A stretch of DNA of 64,000 nt from the NCBI RefSeq assembly GCF_040807025.1, contig NC_090943.1, forward strand, positions 142,620,264 through 142,684,263, read 5' to 3'. The DNA is from Struthio camelus. Its lineage: Eukaryota > Chordata > Aves > Struthioniformes > Struthionidae. Every line of letters begins with the position of its first letter. Within the stretch, counting starts at the first letter, position 1. Both the position numbers and the translations under genes were made by a program. Below, in pieces: positions 1 to 12,250 of this stretch. The notes beneath the pieces were generated by a model that saw only the letters and a program-made list of their open reading frames with translations, was not told the DNA's origin and did no database searches.

Positions 1-399
1 TTTTTTTTAAATATGCTTTTGACTCTCTTGGCATGAAAATGAAACTCAGTAACTTACTGTCAAATACCATTTAGAAAAGAAGGATTATAGCAGGTCCTTG
101 AATAGTTGGCAAAAAGTATCAAGTAAGATAATTCTAATTTTCTTGTAAACGGAAAAGACATTGCTGTAAATGAAGAATACATTTGTTAGTGTGAAGCATG
201 AAAACTACAAAGAAATAACTGTGATCATAACTGCTGCAAAGACAAATACCTGTCAAGATAATATTTCTGCACAGTGTGTTTTGGTAAGATCTGAGAAAAT
301 TCTCTGCAGCATGTAGAAATGATGTGTGAGTATTTTTCACTGCTAGATTGCCTGCATCCTTCTTACTTTAAATGCAACTTCACTGTTGCTACTTATCCT
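1..399. other. Gene-free flank
   Basis: I see no gene here. The stretch is AT-rich. The one short open frame (134-340, minus) has no recognisable protein motif and no CpG or splice context. Confidence 0.6.
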
Positions 400-473
400 C
401 ATGAAAATTCATGTTTTCTCTACATGAATTTCAACATGATTCAGATCATGTTGAAAACACTGTACTTCAGTGT
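400..473. repeat. Cluster of three consecutive hairpin-forming inverted repeats
   Basis: Three inverted repeats lie end to end. At 405-431, 9-bp perfect arms (AAATTCATG / CATGAATTT) flank a 9-nt loop. At 429-456, 12-bp perfect arms (TTTCAACATGAT / ATCATGTTGAAA) flank the 4-nt loop TCAG. At 457-473, 6-bp arms (ACACTG / CAGTGT) flank a 5-nt loop. A further 6-bp palindrome (CATGAA-AA-TTCATG, 400-413) overlaps the first. The pairing is read directly from the sequence; any function is unknown. It could be a palindromic core of a decayed DNA transposon, a structured RNA, or chance. Confidence 0.75.
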
Positions 474-3400
474 GGCTTTAATTAGAACTGCTTGATGATA
501 CGATTGTACGCTCTGTGTGCATGTGTATGTGAGTTTGCAAAGTATATCTACAAGAATTTGCTAAATTTCTCTGTAGTAACACTGACCTACCTAGAAATGT
601 TTGTAACCCTTGATGGTGCCTCACGTGCCATTACTTTTGTGAATAATTTGCCATTTTTAGGGAAACGCATTTGGTGATTTAGACAAGGGCTCCTTCACTT
701 CAGCCCATCTGGCTTTCCCACTGGCCTGGTATGACAGAGTTCACAGTAAAAAAAAAAAAAAATAAATCTACCACACAGTTTCCTCGTGGTTTTCAGGTTC
801 AACAAAATAATTTGCGTGTTCACAAAACTGTGAAATCTGAATGTACTACTTGAATTTTAACTTCTTCTAACAGATGAAAGTTTGGAGAAGGGAAAATGCA
901 GTAAAAGATGTGACCAGTAGCTGTGAAAAATGACATGATAGATGCCGGTCTGAGATCCCTCCAGTGGTACACCCATTCTGTGATGGTAAAATATGTACTT
1001 GCTGATTGTAAAAAAGGAGCTACAGCATTGTACAGTGTTTTGGCCAAGACATCAATGTCTGAGGTAGAAGGATATTGGGCCTCGCTCACTTCTACAGTAG
1101 GACTGCCTGTCCTGGACTGATGAGGTGCCTCAGTGGAAGCATGTTAACTGCTTTACCAGTCCCGCACTGGAAACTCATTTTAAGGAGCTCTTGAGAAAAG
1201 TCTGTTAGGGGCATGCTCTTAGGAAATAGGTTGAGGTCATTCAGAAATAAAATGGAGAGATGAATAGATACATAGATAAGCAGGCAGGCAGTAGACCATT
1301 TTCAGGTGTGTTGCAGTAGGTTTTTTTGATCCTAGGAAATCTAAGATTTTTTTACATGTACACATGTTCAGCATCTACAGGCATTTCTTTATTAACTAAA
1401 CCTACAGAAAACGCCCCTGCAGATGGGAAAGATCAATGTCCAGAGATGTAGAGCTCATACAGAGGTAATGAGCTTCTTGATTCTCTTGAAACCGAGAGCA
1501 ATTTGTGGTTCAAAGGAGCATTCTTGATTGGAAAAAAAAAAACATGGAAATGTGTCAGACTTAAAATTAAGAAGTCATTGTTTTGTGCTGCATTTTCCCA
1601 TTTGTAGAGCAGTTATTTAAAACAAGAGAGCATGCTACCTCTTCTTTTGTACTTTTACTTTCATTGGGCTTAACGCAGGAGAAAACTTCTGTATCCCAGG
1701 GATTTCAGATAACTAAAGCACTTCATAGGCTTTGAGATATTTATGATCTATGAAAACCGTTCTAGACTGGTCTCAGTCCTACCACTCTAATTTACATGGA
1801 AGGTCTCATTAAAACAATAAGACATTTGACAGCTTACATTAGTGACAGCTTGTATCAGTAACAGCTACGGAATCATGCCGTTTTTCTGAGAATGGCTAAT
1901 TCATGTTTTTTCAGTCAATCATTATTAATTGATTTGATTTGATTGGAAAGGCTGTAGTTTAAATTAATATTTTTGTCACTTAAGTTTATCGGGTATTCTA
2001 GAGGTTTGTTTAGATATGTTGACAAATAACAGAATTTTACTTTTTCCCAGTTCTTCTGAGTCTGATTTCAGAGATGCCTAAACCTGCTCATTAATAGATG
2101 ACAGCTGTTTCTGGTTTCTAGTTACTACTGAAATATTTGTAATTGTGAGTCAGTACTTAAAAAACAACCAAACCCCCAAAATACCACCCAGATTGCCGTT
2201 AGTATTTGCACTTTTGTGTTGTTTGGTTTAATGGCTGAAGAGCAGCAGGCTTCTCAAATAGCTTAAAAAAAATATTACAAGCTTTTGTATTTCTGTCTTT
2301 GTGGGTGTGGTATTTGGTATTTTTCTAAACTAGGAGCAGCAGGAGAGAAACTATTTAAAAAAAAGAAAAAAGAACTGACGTTTTTGCCCTTTTCTGAAGA
2401 CTGCTATAACACCAGCCAAAACTTATGTTCTACCTACTTCTCAAAAGTGATTAACTGTCAAGATTGTTTTGATATAATATCAAGTAAACGTATATTTGCT
2501 GAGCAGAGAACAGACAAAATCCATTTAAGAACTTTCCTTCTGCTGTTGATAGTAACATGTAAAATTAACAATTCTGTGTAATTTAAGATGAGCATTCAAA
2601 AGTATCAGGCCTCAAGTCTCTCTTCCCTTGGTCTATTTAGTTTCCTTTTTTATGGCAACAAGGTTTTTAGGTCATGCACCATTCCCTTGCTCCTAAAGTC
2701 ATATTGGAAATTGCCAGCTGAATTTAACCAAATTTCATAGAGAGGTCAAACTTAAAGATAATCAAGCTCCTGAGTTGTTCCTTGGAAATAAGGTGCTGGA
2801 TGAAGGGGAGCCAGAGTAGTCTGCAGAAGGGAAGTCTCCAGCATTAGTTCGTCTTGTGTTAGACAGAGATGACTACAGAGTGAGTTGCAGATTCTTCAGC
2901 CAGCCGCTCCAACTGGACATTGTGTTGTAGATATCAAATTTAATTCACTGCAAGGTGCAAATCCACAGGAAGTCAGACTTCATTGTTGCCAAGGATCATG
3001 GAATTGTTAGTTTGCCTAAAAGAGCCCTCTATCTCAAGCAGTGCACGTTCAGTATTTCTTTTTTAACCTCAGACATGCATGGAGCCCGAGGCTCTATTTG
3101 CCCTTTATTCATCTTTTACTGACCACAGAATATTAATTTCTTCATGAAGTTTTTCATAATAATCTTAATGCTATATTTTAGATCTGTTTTAGATTTTTAT
3201 CTTCTTAATAACATTAGGTAGTATATTCTGCATTGCACATATGGGAACCAAGGTACAAAGATTAAAGCAAAAAGGGTAAATGGTACCAGCTCACTTAGTG
3301 TTGGAGAAATGTATGGCATAGGGCATAATTTTACTACACAGTCTTGTTTAATTCAAAAAAAAGTCTGCTTTGGACACTGAATGAACCAGATATATTCTTC

Positions 3401-6400
3401 TGGAAATGGTAGCATATAATTAGGTCATGTAAATCAAAACTTAATCATAAGGCTTATTGAAGTATATGGGATGAGAATCATCTCAGCATGCAACCTTTGC
3501 CAGCTAAAATTTCGGTGACTGGTCTGGTGTAGTTGTCTAGAATCTTCTATATTCAATGGAAAGAGACACATTTTTTAGGATAAAATCATGTTCTGGAGCT
3601 GCTTCCCTCTCCACTGATTACAGAGGACTCCATATCTCAACCTATATGGTTTCATATGATTAAAGATAAATGAACTCTACTCAAGGAGACCAAAGTCAAG
3701 TTACATAGTTGGCCTTATTTCTGGCTTTTGTCTCTGCAAGATTTTGACTTTGCAGCCTGATTGCGCTCTTAAGATATGTTTTTTGAGGTGGAATGATGTT
3801 AATCCTTACAGAGATGATACGTAGGGTTGAGGATTCTGAGTCTAAACACAGTTGTCTTCTGAAGTTAATGAAGTAACTAGTTGCAGTATTGCATTGTTTT
3901 AGTCTACATGGTATTAACAGAAGAAGGAGATAGAGACCCACACTTTGCCCACGTGTTATATATGTTCTAGACATTGTGGAATAGTAGGATTTAGGAATAA
4001 CAAGTTCCATTTCCATTTTTTGAGGAAAATCTTCTGCAGTGGTTAGATTCCTTTGTTTTTGACTCCTTATCCTCTCCTTATCCTCTCCTGCTCCTGTCCC
4101 TGCCCCCAGAGAGATCCTTTTCTCTGCTAATATAACCCTAACTCTTGATGATACTGCTTGTGCCCTGTTCTACCCACTCCTGTTTTGAAAGGACAAGTTA
4201 TCCCTAGAATTACAGAAGAAAATACAAGGAAAATATAGGCCAGGAATATGGCAGGACCAATCTAAATAACTGGGGTCTCGCTACTGACGGTTCAGGCATA
4301 GCAGTAGTCATGTTAACTTAATTGTACAAGGTTCTTTGCCATACTTTGCCTTTCTTTACCAAGCCTCGCTATTAAATATAAACAAAATATTCATTAACTG
4401 TGATCATTTTATCATTAGAGAGAATAAAAGCCTCAGAACTTAAACAATTTACAAATAATAGTAACTTCAGTTACAGTCCATTCTGCTTGTTTCTCTAAAT
4501 CGGTCTTCCAGCAGGCGTTCTAGGTCTGCCTTTGGTGAGGGCGTTGAAATATATTGGGCAACTTATCGCATTCCTCTAAATCCATAGTGGTGAACCTTGT
4601 CTCCAGAATAATTAAACTCATATAAGGATATCAGAAATTGATTCTGAAGCAGGTGAACCATGTTTGCTTTAACACTGATAACTGGAACAGTGTTGCAGCA
4701 AGGAACAGGCAACTGGTGTTAACTAAGACTTAAACATTTATTCCACTAAAAGGCATTCAAAGAAATTTCCTAATGTTTTGATGATATTTCTCTTTGTATA
4801 TCAGCTTAGCTTTTGTTCCCTGATCAAGAAAAAGCCAAAAACATTTGGGATACCAGCCCATCAAAATTTAGCTGTCTAGAAGTTAGGTATCTGGTGTAAA
4901 TTAGTAATTTAAACTGTCCTTATAATTAGGGAAGAGAGACAGAATACTGTGCAGAGTGGTTCATCCTGTCTGAACTTCTTCACCGACACTGCAGAGAGCT
5001 TAAAAAACTGACTTGAACAAACGTCTGTCTGTTACGTGAGACATGTACGCTGTGCTATTCAACCGGAAAAAATAGTATTTTATAGCAGTATATTTCAGTC
5101 TCTCATTGAAATCGCTACGTGGAAAAATGACATCTATTTCTTTGGTGGTATTTTCAAATAGCGCCCAAGATGTTGCAGTGGAAACTTGAGCTTCTTGATA
5201 CTGTTTTGGTTCTTCTCACCTTTTCACTCTTCTCTGTTGTTTGTGGGCTGGTTTGTAGAGGAGTACGTTTCAACAGGTTGAGTTGAAATGTGAGCAAAAA
5301 CGGTAAGCGCTGTGAGGAAGGGAGCCATGAGCCAAGAATGTTGCCTGCCTTGTTCTCTCCATTGGGAGGAATCTGCATACCGCCCATCTGTAATTTCACA
5401 AGAGCAGGCTGCCGCACCTCTTCCGAGGCTTCACTGAAATTGAGTACTGCAGGGCATTTTGTGGGGTGACCACATCATTGGTTCTGCCATTTATGCAGGA
5501 CTCTTAGTATCTCTTCAGGTTATGAATATGCATATTTTAAATGTATGAATAGCACATTTGCTTAAATGAATCCTAAACCCTTATTTGCTTGAAGAAGATC
5601 CTATGTGAAAGTGGGTCATCAAACTGAAGTGATCCTTAAAGTCTTCATGTTTAAATGGTTTTGAAAACAAACTATTACCTATTCTTCATCTGTGGAGAGG
5701 TGGGTTTTGTCTTTCTGTCCTGGATAATTTATTGATTAATTATTATCAGATAATGAATTTACAGTTAATATAAACAGTTTCACTGTCAAATAGGTTTTGC
5801 CATTATTAATGAGCTATAGTGCTAAGGATTCTTACTATACTTATATGCGAACAGTTTACTAGCCACCAAAAGTACTATTAAGCAGTAAAATATTTGCAAA
5901 TAAGCGTCTTCAGCATTTAGGGTATATATGTTTCTCTCCTTTAACTGAAAGCATTAAGTTAGATATAACCTGAAGCATTTTAAAATTACCTATGTTCTCT
6001 AAATTTAAATAAATTTGATTTCTGAAATTGTTTCAACAGGGTTTTTTCTAGAATTCTTTTACTATCTACACTGAAGGGTTTCCCTTGTGGAGAAAAAGCA
6101 GAGATAAATCAAAGTCTATGTAGTTTATGTCCACAATAATGAATGCTTGGTGTTATTTCTTCCTGGCCATAATAGAGTGCATTTAAAATTTTATTTTGTA
6201 CCATTATCTTCTAAAGCTTTTTCTCAGAATCTTGTCTCTAAACCAGAGCGGTGCTGTGTTCCTTGAGATGACAAAGTTATGGCTGTTTACTTTTGATTTT
6301 GCCTTGCTCCCTCTTTTAAAAAAGGTTTTCATATTTTATATTTACAATCTGCAATTGCAGTCTCTATCAAATACTGTCTCTGCTTAGCACAGACCATAAT

Positions 6401-9400
6401 GGTGAATGCCTGTATTCAAGCATCTTACATGATTGTGTAAAAAAAAAAAAAAAAAAAACAGAAGTTATGAAGCTGCATGTCAAAATTTATGTGGGAACTT
6501 TCAAGGGTAATAAAAATGATGTTATCTTCATTGGCCCTTGTCACTCCAGCAGAAAAATAAAAGTACATGGGCTGTATTTCTTCACCCATCATTTGTATGT
6601 CACTAATGGCAAGTATTTCCTAAAATCAGTATGTCACAAACAGTCATCAAATACCCTAGAGTCAGAACAATAAGTTTCGATAATTTTATTGATGACAGCT
6701 TTGGCATCCATATTGAGGTGCAGCCGCTACAGCACCTTTCCTGCTCTCTGTTCCTGCCTCTATTCATCACTTCCGATCCCTTCCCTTGTGTTTGATCTTC
6801 TCATCCATCAGCATGGTCTGTGGGAGTCTTGCTGAGTCCCTGCAGTCCCAGGGGGGCATGCTCACTTGCTCGTTCTCTGGAACAGCATGGCACAGTCCTA
6901 TTAGCACACATAAAGAGGAAGAACACACAGCTGCCAGAGGGAAAAAACTCAGATTTCAAGTGTCGTCTCCAAAATTTGAAGCAGTGTTAAATATTCTCAA
7001 CCAAAAGGATGCAAGAATTATTTTAACTTGAGGGAACCTTTTATTTTCCCCTCATTTCGTCCTTTTAATCAGCTGAATAATTTGAGGTGAAACTTTCTGG
7101 ATGTAGACAACGATAGACTAGTCTGTGATTTATCAAACAAGTGACTTCTGGTTTCTAAATAATGAATATCATTGTATTACCTGATGCCATTTTTCCCTTG
7201 TTTTTCTTTTTCTATGCTTTAAATTTCATGAAATTCCTGCTTAGATAGCTGTCCTCTCTGAAAATTTCCCTTTATTGTGAGAAATGGATGTTTATGACCG
7301 TTGGTTTTGGGTTGAGAGAGGAACATGGTGAATCCAGTGGTTGCATGTACTTCTCTGTATCATTACAAACTCAGTAAACCTGCCAAGAAGAATACAGGAG
7401 AATGGAAAGTGGAGAAGTTAGGACATATTTCCTAGGCACCTGACAATGTTCTCTGTGTTTTTGTGCCTGAATGTGGGGTTTTCTGTTCATATTTTTAAGT
7501 GTCCAAAGTTGCAACATTTACTCATACAGTTTGCATAGCTGGTTTTGATGGTTTCTCTGGTCAGCATTCATTATCTAGTTGAGTTCATTGCTGAAAGGAG
7601 GAGTCCTTTTGTTGTTGATCTTTAAATCTTTTGCAAGTGGCAAATAAATGTTTTACAAGGGTGGAATGCTATTTTGATAGTTCTGTCTTGATAAGATGGA
7701 GTTGTTTGCATTTGAGGATATTTCTGGTTTTTAAATACTGGCAAGAAAATATAGAGATTATAATAAATTTCACAAAATAAGTTCATTTCCTTCATAACAA
7801 TGAATAGCCTATGCCTTTTTAAATGGATGTTGATCTGCAGCTCCCCTCCCTTTAAATCACATTTTTGCTCAATACTTCCAAGATTAATGTAGCTAACAGC
7901 AAATTATTGAAAATTGGTGTAGTCAACAGAAATGCCTGTACATTTAGAACAATTCTTGTGAGCAAAGATTTACGGGATCAGTTCATATGGTTTGTACTGT
8001 TTCCTCAAAAGACATTTTCTATCCTCTGTTACTTTCGGTCAGAAAAGATGTTTGAAGCAGCTATAGAATGTAAATATATCAACTTGTGACTTGCATTGGC
8101 ATCAGTCTGCATCTAATTTATTAGAAAACTGCAAACTTGTATTTAAATATAGGGAATATATAGGAAGAAAAAAATAGGGAAGATACACCCAGTGATCCCA
8201 CCAGATATTTGCATGTTAAAATATAAAAACAGAAAATTCAAGCTATTCAACTGCTGTGTTCCGGTTGTCTTAGTTATATGTTTGCTTTCATTTGTCTTAC
8301 AGAAATCCTGTCTATTATGTGACTTAGATGTTGTGGATCTAAGTGAAAGTAAGAAGAGAACCTGCTGTGCATTGTGAAATATCATCTGTTATTCCATTTT
8401 CTCTTCAGAAAATATTAATTAATGCCAAGGATGTTAAAAGTGAGCCTGTAGTCCCAAAACACAGTATCTCGGCATCCTTTGTAGTACACAAACTTGACTG
8501 CCAAATGTTTTGACATTTTATATCCTATTTTCAGAATTTTAAAGTGAAGTTAAAGTTGCATGACTTTTGAATATCACGGGAGGACAACATTTGCATACAA
8601 ATGTTTGCACAAATTAAATCTAAGTGTATTAATCTTTTCTTATTAAAAAATTTTACCTTAACATTGTTGTGTTGTTTATACCAGACTTGTCATGAACATT
8701 AACATTATCACACAGGCAAGGTTCTGATATATGAAATCACTTATGCCATCCCCAAGATAAAATTTCTTTAAAAAGCTGATATTTACTAATTCACTAAGTA
8801 GTCCCCTAACATAACGTTCTGGGAATTTTTGGCTTTGTTTCTTTTATGTCCATTTTAGAAATGTGTTACTTGAATACCCTTGAACAAGGAGGTTGCAGAG
8901 GTGAAGACTGAGAGGAAAGAAGAAATTATGTACAATATCTGTGCGTTACTGAGCCTTCTTTAGAAAGGAGAGAACATGGAAAATTGTAGTCCAGTAGTCA
9001 TCTCTTACTGATAAAAAGTTGTTTTATAAAATAATTCAAACAGGTTTTACTAGCATACCTGCATTTTCAAGTGTTCTATTAGTTTGTTCTGTTTGTCGTA
9101 AGTGATCACAGTATTAAAAAGATATGCAGTGCGCATTTCATGTTTTTAGGTATTAAATGTTTTTTTTTTCCTCGGAGTAGAAATATATCAAGTATCTAAG
9201 TCTGCTCATTGAATCTCTTTTGTACTTGTATATAATCAGCCGCAGTGGAGGATATCAGATTTTAGTTAAATTTAATGAGGGCAGAATCAGGATGTCAGCT
9301 TATTTTTCTTTAACTAAAAGCAAACCCAACACAATCCAAACCTGCAGGACACCTACAAAGCAAATGCAAGTTGTGAAATGTGAAGAATTGCTGTGATTAT

Positions 9401-9403
9401 ATT
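474..9403. other. Gene-free upstream DNA
   Basis: No protein-coding exon, RNA gene or recognisable transposon was found. All open frames are short and unlike any known protein. Notable simple sequence: a 20-nt A run at 6439-6458, a shorter A run near 750-763, a (TGATT)3 stretch near 1930-1944, and pyrimidine-rich CTCCTTATCCT repeats around 4063-4100. I cannot assess conservation without alignments, so regulatory elements may be hidden here. Confidence 0.55.
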
Positions 9404-9432
9404 GTCGTCGTCGTCGTCGTCTTCTTCTTCTC
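9404..9432 (+). repeat. (GTC)6 microsatellite grading into (CTT)n
   Basis: Six perfect GTC units (9404-9421) are followed by CTT/TTC units to about 9432. GTC repeats create a CpG at every junction, which normally decays by methylation, so an uninterrupted tract suggests recent expansion. It lies outside any gene. Confidence 0.9.
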
Positions 9433-9939
9433 ATTGGTCTAGGAGATGTGGTTCTTCCTGATTATTAAGCTGTTACACCACCATTTCTGAATGAATAAAA
9501 ACTACTGTGCAAAATCCTGTTCGGAGCTACCCCAACACATCCAGAGTAGCTCCACTGGCTTATTGTTCTGGAACGTTACTACTCTCCTGCAATGTTTCTG
9601 ACTCTTTTGAGGGCTGCTTTCAAATTATACGTAAAATTAATTTTGCTATCGAGACACTGAGGTCGGTTGGAAAGCGCTTTCTGAAGCACATGGGACCTAA
9701 TACGCCTGAGCATACAGGCAGGCTACTGTGCGGTAGGCAACTTAGTATGCTTGCAGGTGTGTGACTCAGGAAGGGGCTGCACACTTACCCGCTGCTTCTG
9801 AGACTACTGTCCATGAGTAGCGTAGACACAGTTACTGAAGCCAGCATTTAGATCAGAATCTGAACATGAAGAACAAAGGATAATCCCTGCCTTAGATAAA
9901 ACTGTAGCAAATGAAGAAAATAGTGCCAGAGGAGATGTT
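9433..9939. other. Gene-free spacer
   Basis: Nothing recognisable is seen between the GTC repeat and the 3' edge of the CR1-like element. A short open frame at 9507-9764 (plus) has no motif I recognise. Confidence 0.5.
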
Positions 9940-12250
9940 GAGAGGCTGTCTAGTTTGTTCTTTTATCCTAGTCCTAGATCAGCCAAACATGCTCAGTTGT
10001 AGGAAGGTGTTTGTTTAAAGACCTGCAGTGATGGAGATTCCACTGTCTGAGTAACTTTACTGAGTAATCCTTACTTAACTGGTTTGGCAAGTAAGAAGTT
10101 TTCCTAATACCTAAAGTAACTGCTACACATGGAAAGCAGGTTTTCTTTCTTCCTCATGTTTGTGAATACCACGGTCTGGCACCGTCTCCTCTTTAGACCA
10201 AAGAATTCCAGTCCCTCCTACCATTCCTTAGAGTCTGGGTTTTCTAAATCCTTTGCTGTTTTTGTTGCTGTCCTGATATTTTTGAGTTGGTCCTCAACTA
10301 TCCTGTAGTACAGAGCTCAAATCTGAACACCATATTCCAGTTTAAATAATAAGGGCTGGATAGATTTAAATGATTTCTTCATTATCTTGATGCTCCTATT
10401 TATATATTCAGCAACTGCGTAAGATAACCTGATGTTGCTAACTGTTCACTTTGTGATCCATGATGCCTCTTTTCTAAAAACTGCTTTTTCATCCTGATAC
10501 TTATTTGTGCCATTGATTATTCCTTCATACGTGTAGAATTTTGAATTTCTCGTTATTCAGTTGCCTTTCATTTTCTCCAGTTTGCCAAGATCTTTCTGAA
10601 TCGTAATGCTGTACTCCAGCATAGTTGGAGCCCCTTCCTGTAGATGTGGTCTTCAAATGCGAATAAGTATACTCTATTTAGTCATCCAAGATGTTGATAA
10701 AAATACTGAAGAGTTCCGGACCCAAGACAGATCTCAGTGGAATCCCATTTGATACGTTCTTCCAGCTTGAGAATATAAATTATTTTGAAATAATTTTGCA
10801 CTTGTTTTATATACTTCTCTAGACCATATTCTTTTCAGGTAAGAGCACAGTATATGAAACCCTATGATCTTCATTCTTTCTGCCCTCTCCACAAAGCCCG
10901 CTACCTCCTCATAGACTGATCTCACATTGTTTGGTATTGACAGACATTGTTTGGTATTGACAGAGGAGTCTGTCACTTCTCACTGTTACTTCTCTTGTCT
11001 CTGCTTTCTAGATGGTTACAAATGGTTGGATTACCTGTTCAGATCTTTCTGAGGAGTGGAAATTAAGCTAATCAGTCTGCAGCGCTCTCTCCTCCTTTCT
11101 ACCCTTTAAGAGAGATGCAATGGTTGCCTTCTCCAATTTTCTGAACCCTCACACATCCTCTTTTGATTCTTGGAGATAGTCAGTAGCAGCTCTAATGTTG
11201 CTTGAAGCAGTTTTTTGAGTACCTAAGGGATTTCATCGGGTCCACTCTGCTCAAAAATCTTCATCTAAGTATTTTCCAATCTATTTCTTCATTATTCTAG
11301 CCTAAACTCTTAGCCCTTTGTCAGTAGTGCTAGTGGTTGAATCACATCTGCCTTCTTAAATTGAAAACTGAGATTAAAAAAGACATTTGGGATACTGCTG
11401 TCTGGGCATCATCAGTGAATAGATTCCCTCCAGAGAATAACATTAACTTTTTCCTTGGTCTTCTCACTGTGCATTTTTCCAACATCCTTGTTATCTTTTA
11501 ATTCCAGTTATCTAACATTTTGAGACTTGATCTTTCTGGTGTTGTCCATACATGTTCTGCATATTTATACATATTGACACTTTAGTAATTTGACCTACTT
11601 TCTGCTTTGTTTCAGGTCACTGAAAATCTTCCAATTCAGCCAAGTTAGTTTGTTATTTCACTTCCTCTCCTTCCTCTGCAATTTTGCCTTCAGCAGTGGA
11701 TCTTTAAGGAACTTGAAGCTGTCTTGAACTCACAGTTCTCTGAGTTTAGGTCTGCGTTCAGTTCTTTGTTTCTATTTTGCTGGGGTTTTTTTCCTCCTCT
11801 TCTTAAGACTGAAATTCACAATGAAAATAAACATATAAAAGATGGTCAGATTGATCTGTAATTTTAATTTCTCTATAATTAATCGGATTTTCAAACTATG
11901 GAATTCCTTCTGTATGTTATTCATTCTCACAACGTTTTCTATTTCTTGTGGCTTAGCTGCTGTCCAGTCACTGGCCTGCCCTAGGGAGGTACAAATTATT
12001 TAGGTTCCTAACCACAGCGAAGGTTGGCAGGACCCTACCCCTTCTCTGTTTAACACTCCAGGTAGCATTATTCCTCTCCTCTTTGCATTTTTGTTCTCCT
12101 GCACTGAAGCAACTTCTGCCTTTTTCTGAGCACAAGCATTGGGAGTATTCCTGGTCTCTGTCCACAGAGGTGTGCCACCACAGAAGAACTACTCTGATTA
12201 GACAGGTCAAAAAAACCCCTACCAAACGGCTACACAGTGTGTTTGGAGGC
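9940..12250 (-). mobile_element. Ancient 5'-truncated CR1/L3-like LINE, reverse orientation
   Basis: Several blocks read on the plus strand follow, in the right order, the reverse complement of CR1-clade non-LTR retrotransposons. About 10045-10120 resembles the 3' UTR block around 'AGTTTTCCTAATACCTAA'. At 10265-10350 is the 'ACACCATATTCCAG' block. At 10693-10755 is the reverse transcriptase block with 'GGACCCAAGACAGATCTCAG'. At 11040-11085 is the '...GCTAATCAGTCTGCAG' block. At 11410-11475 is the block ending 'TTTTTCCTTGGTCTTC', and at 11610-11680 the block with 'CAGGTCACTGAAAATCTTCC'. The coding strand is therefore minus, running from the endonuclease-RT linker through RT to the 3' UTR. No open frame survives, so the copy is dead and heavily diverged. 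Family assignment is from memory of CR1/L3 consensus sequences. The edges are approximate and the 12.0-12.25 kb end is least certain. Confidence 0.85.
10924..10963. repeat. Exact 20-bp tandem duplication
   Basis: The unit ACATTGTTTGGTATTGACAG occurs twice back to back (10924-10943 and 10944-10963) without mismatch. It sits inside the decayed CR1-like element, so it is a duplication younger than most substitutions around it. Confidence 0.95.

Noticed and set aside
6439-6458. A20 run as the tail of a retrotransposed gene
   Set aside because: No polyadenylation signal, gene-like sequence or target-site duplication is evident upstream.
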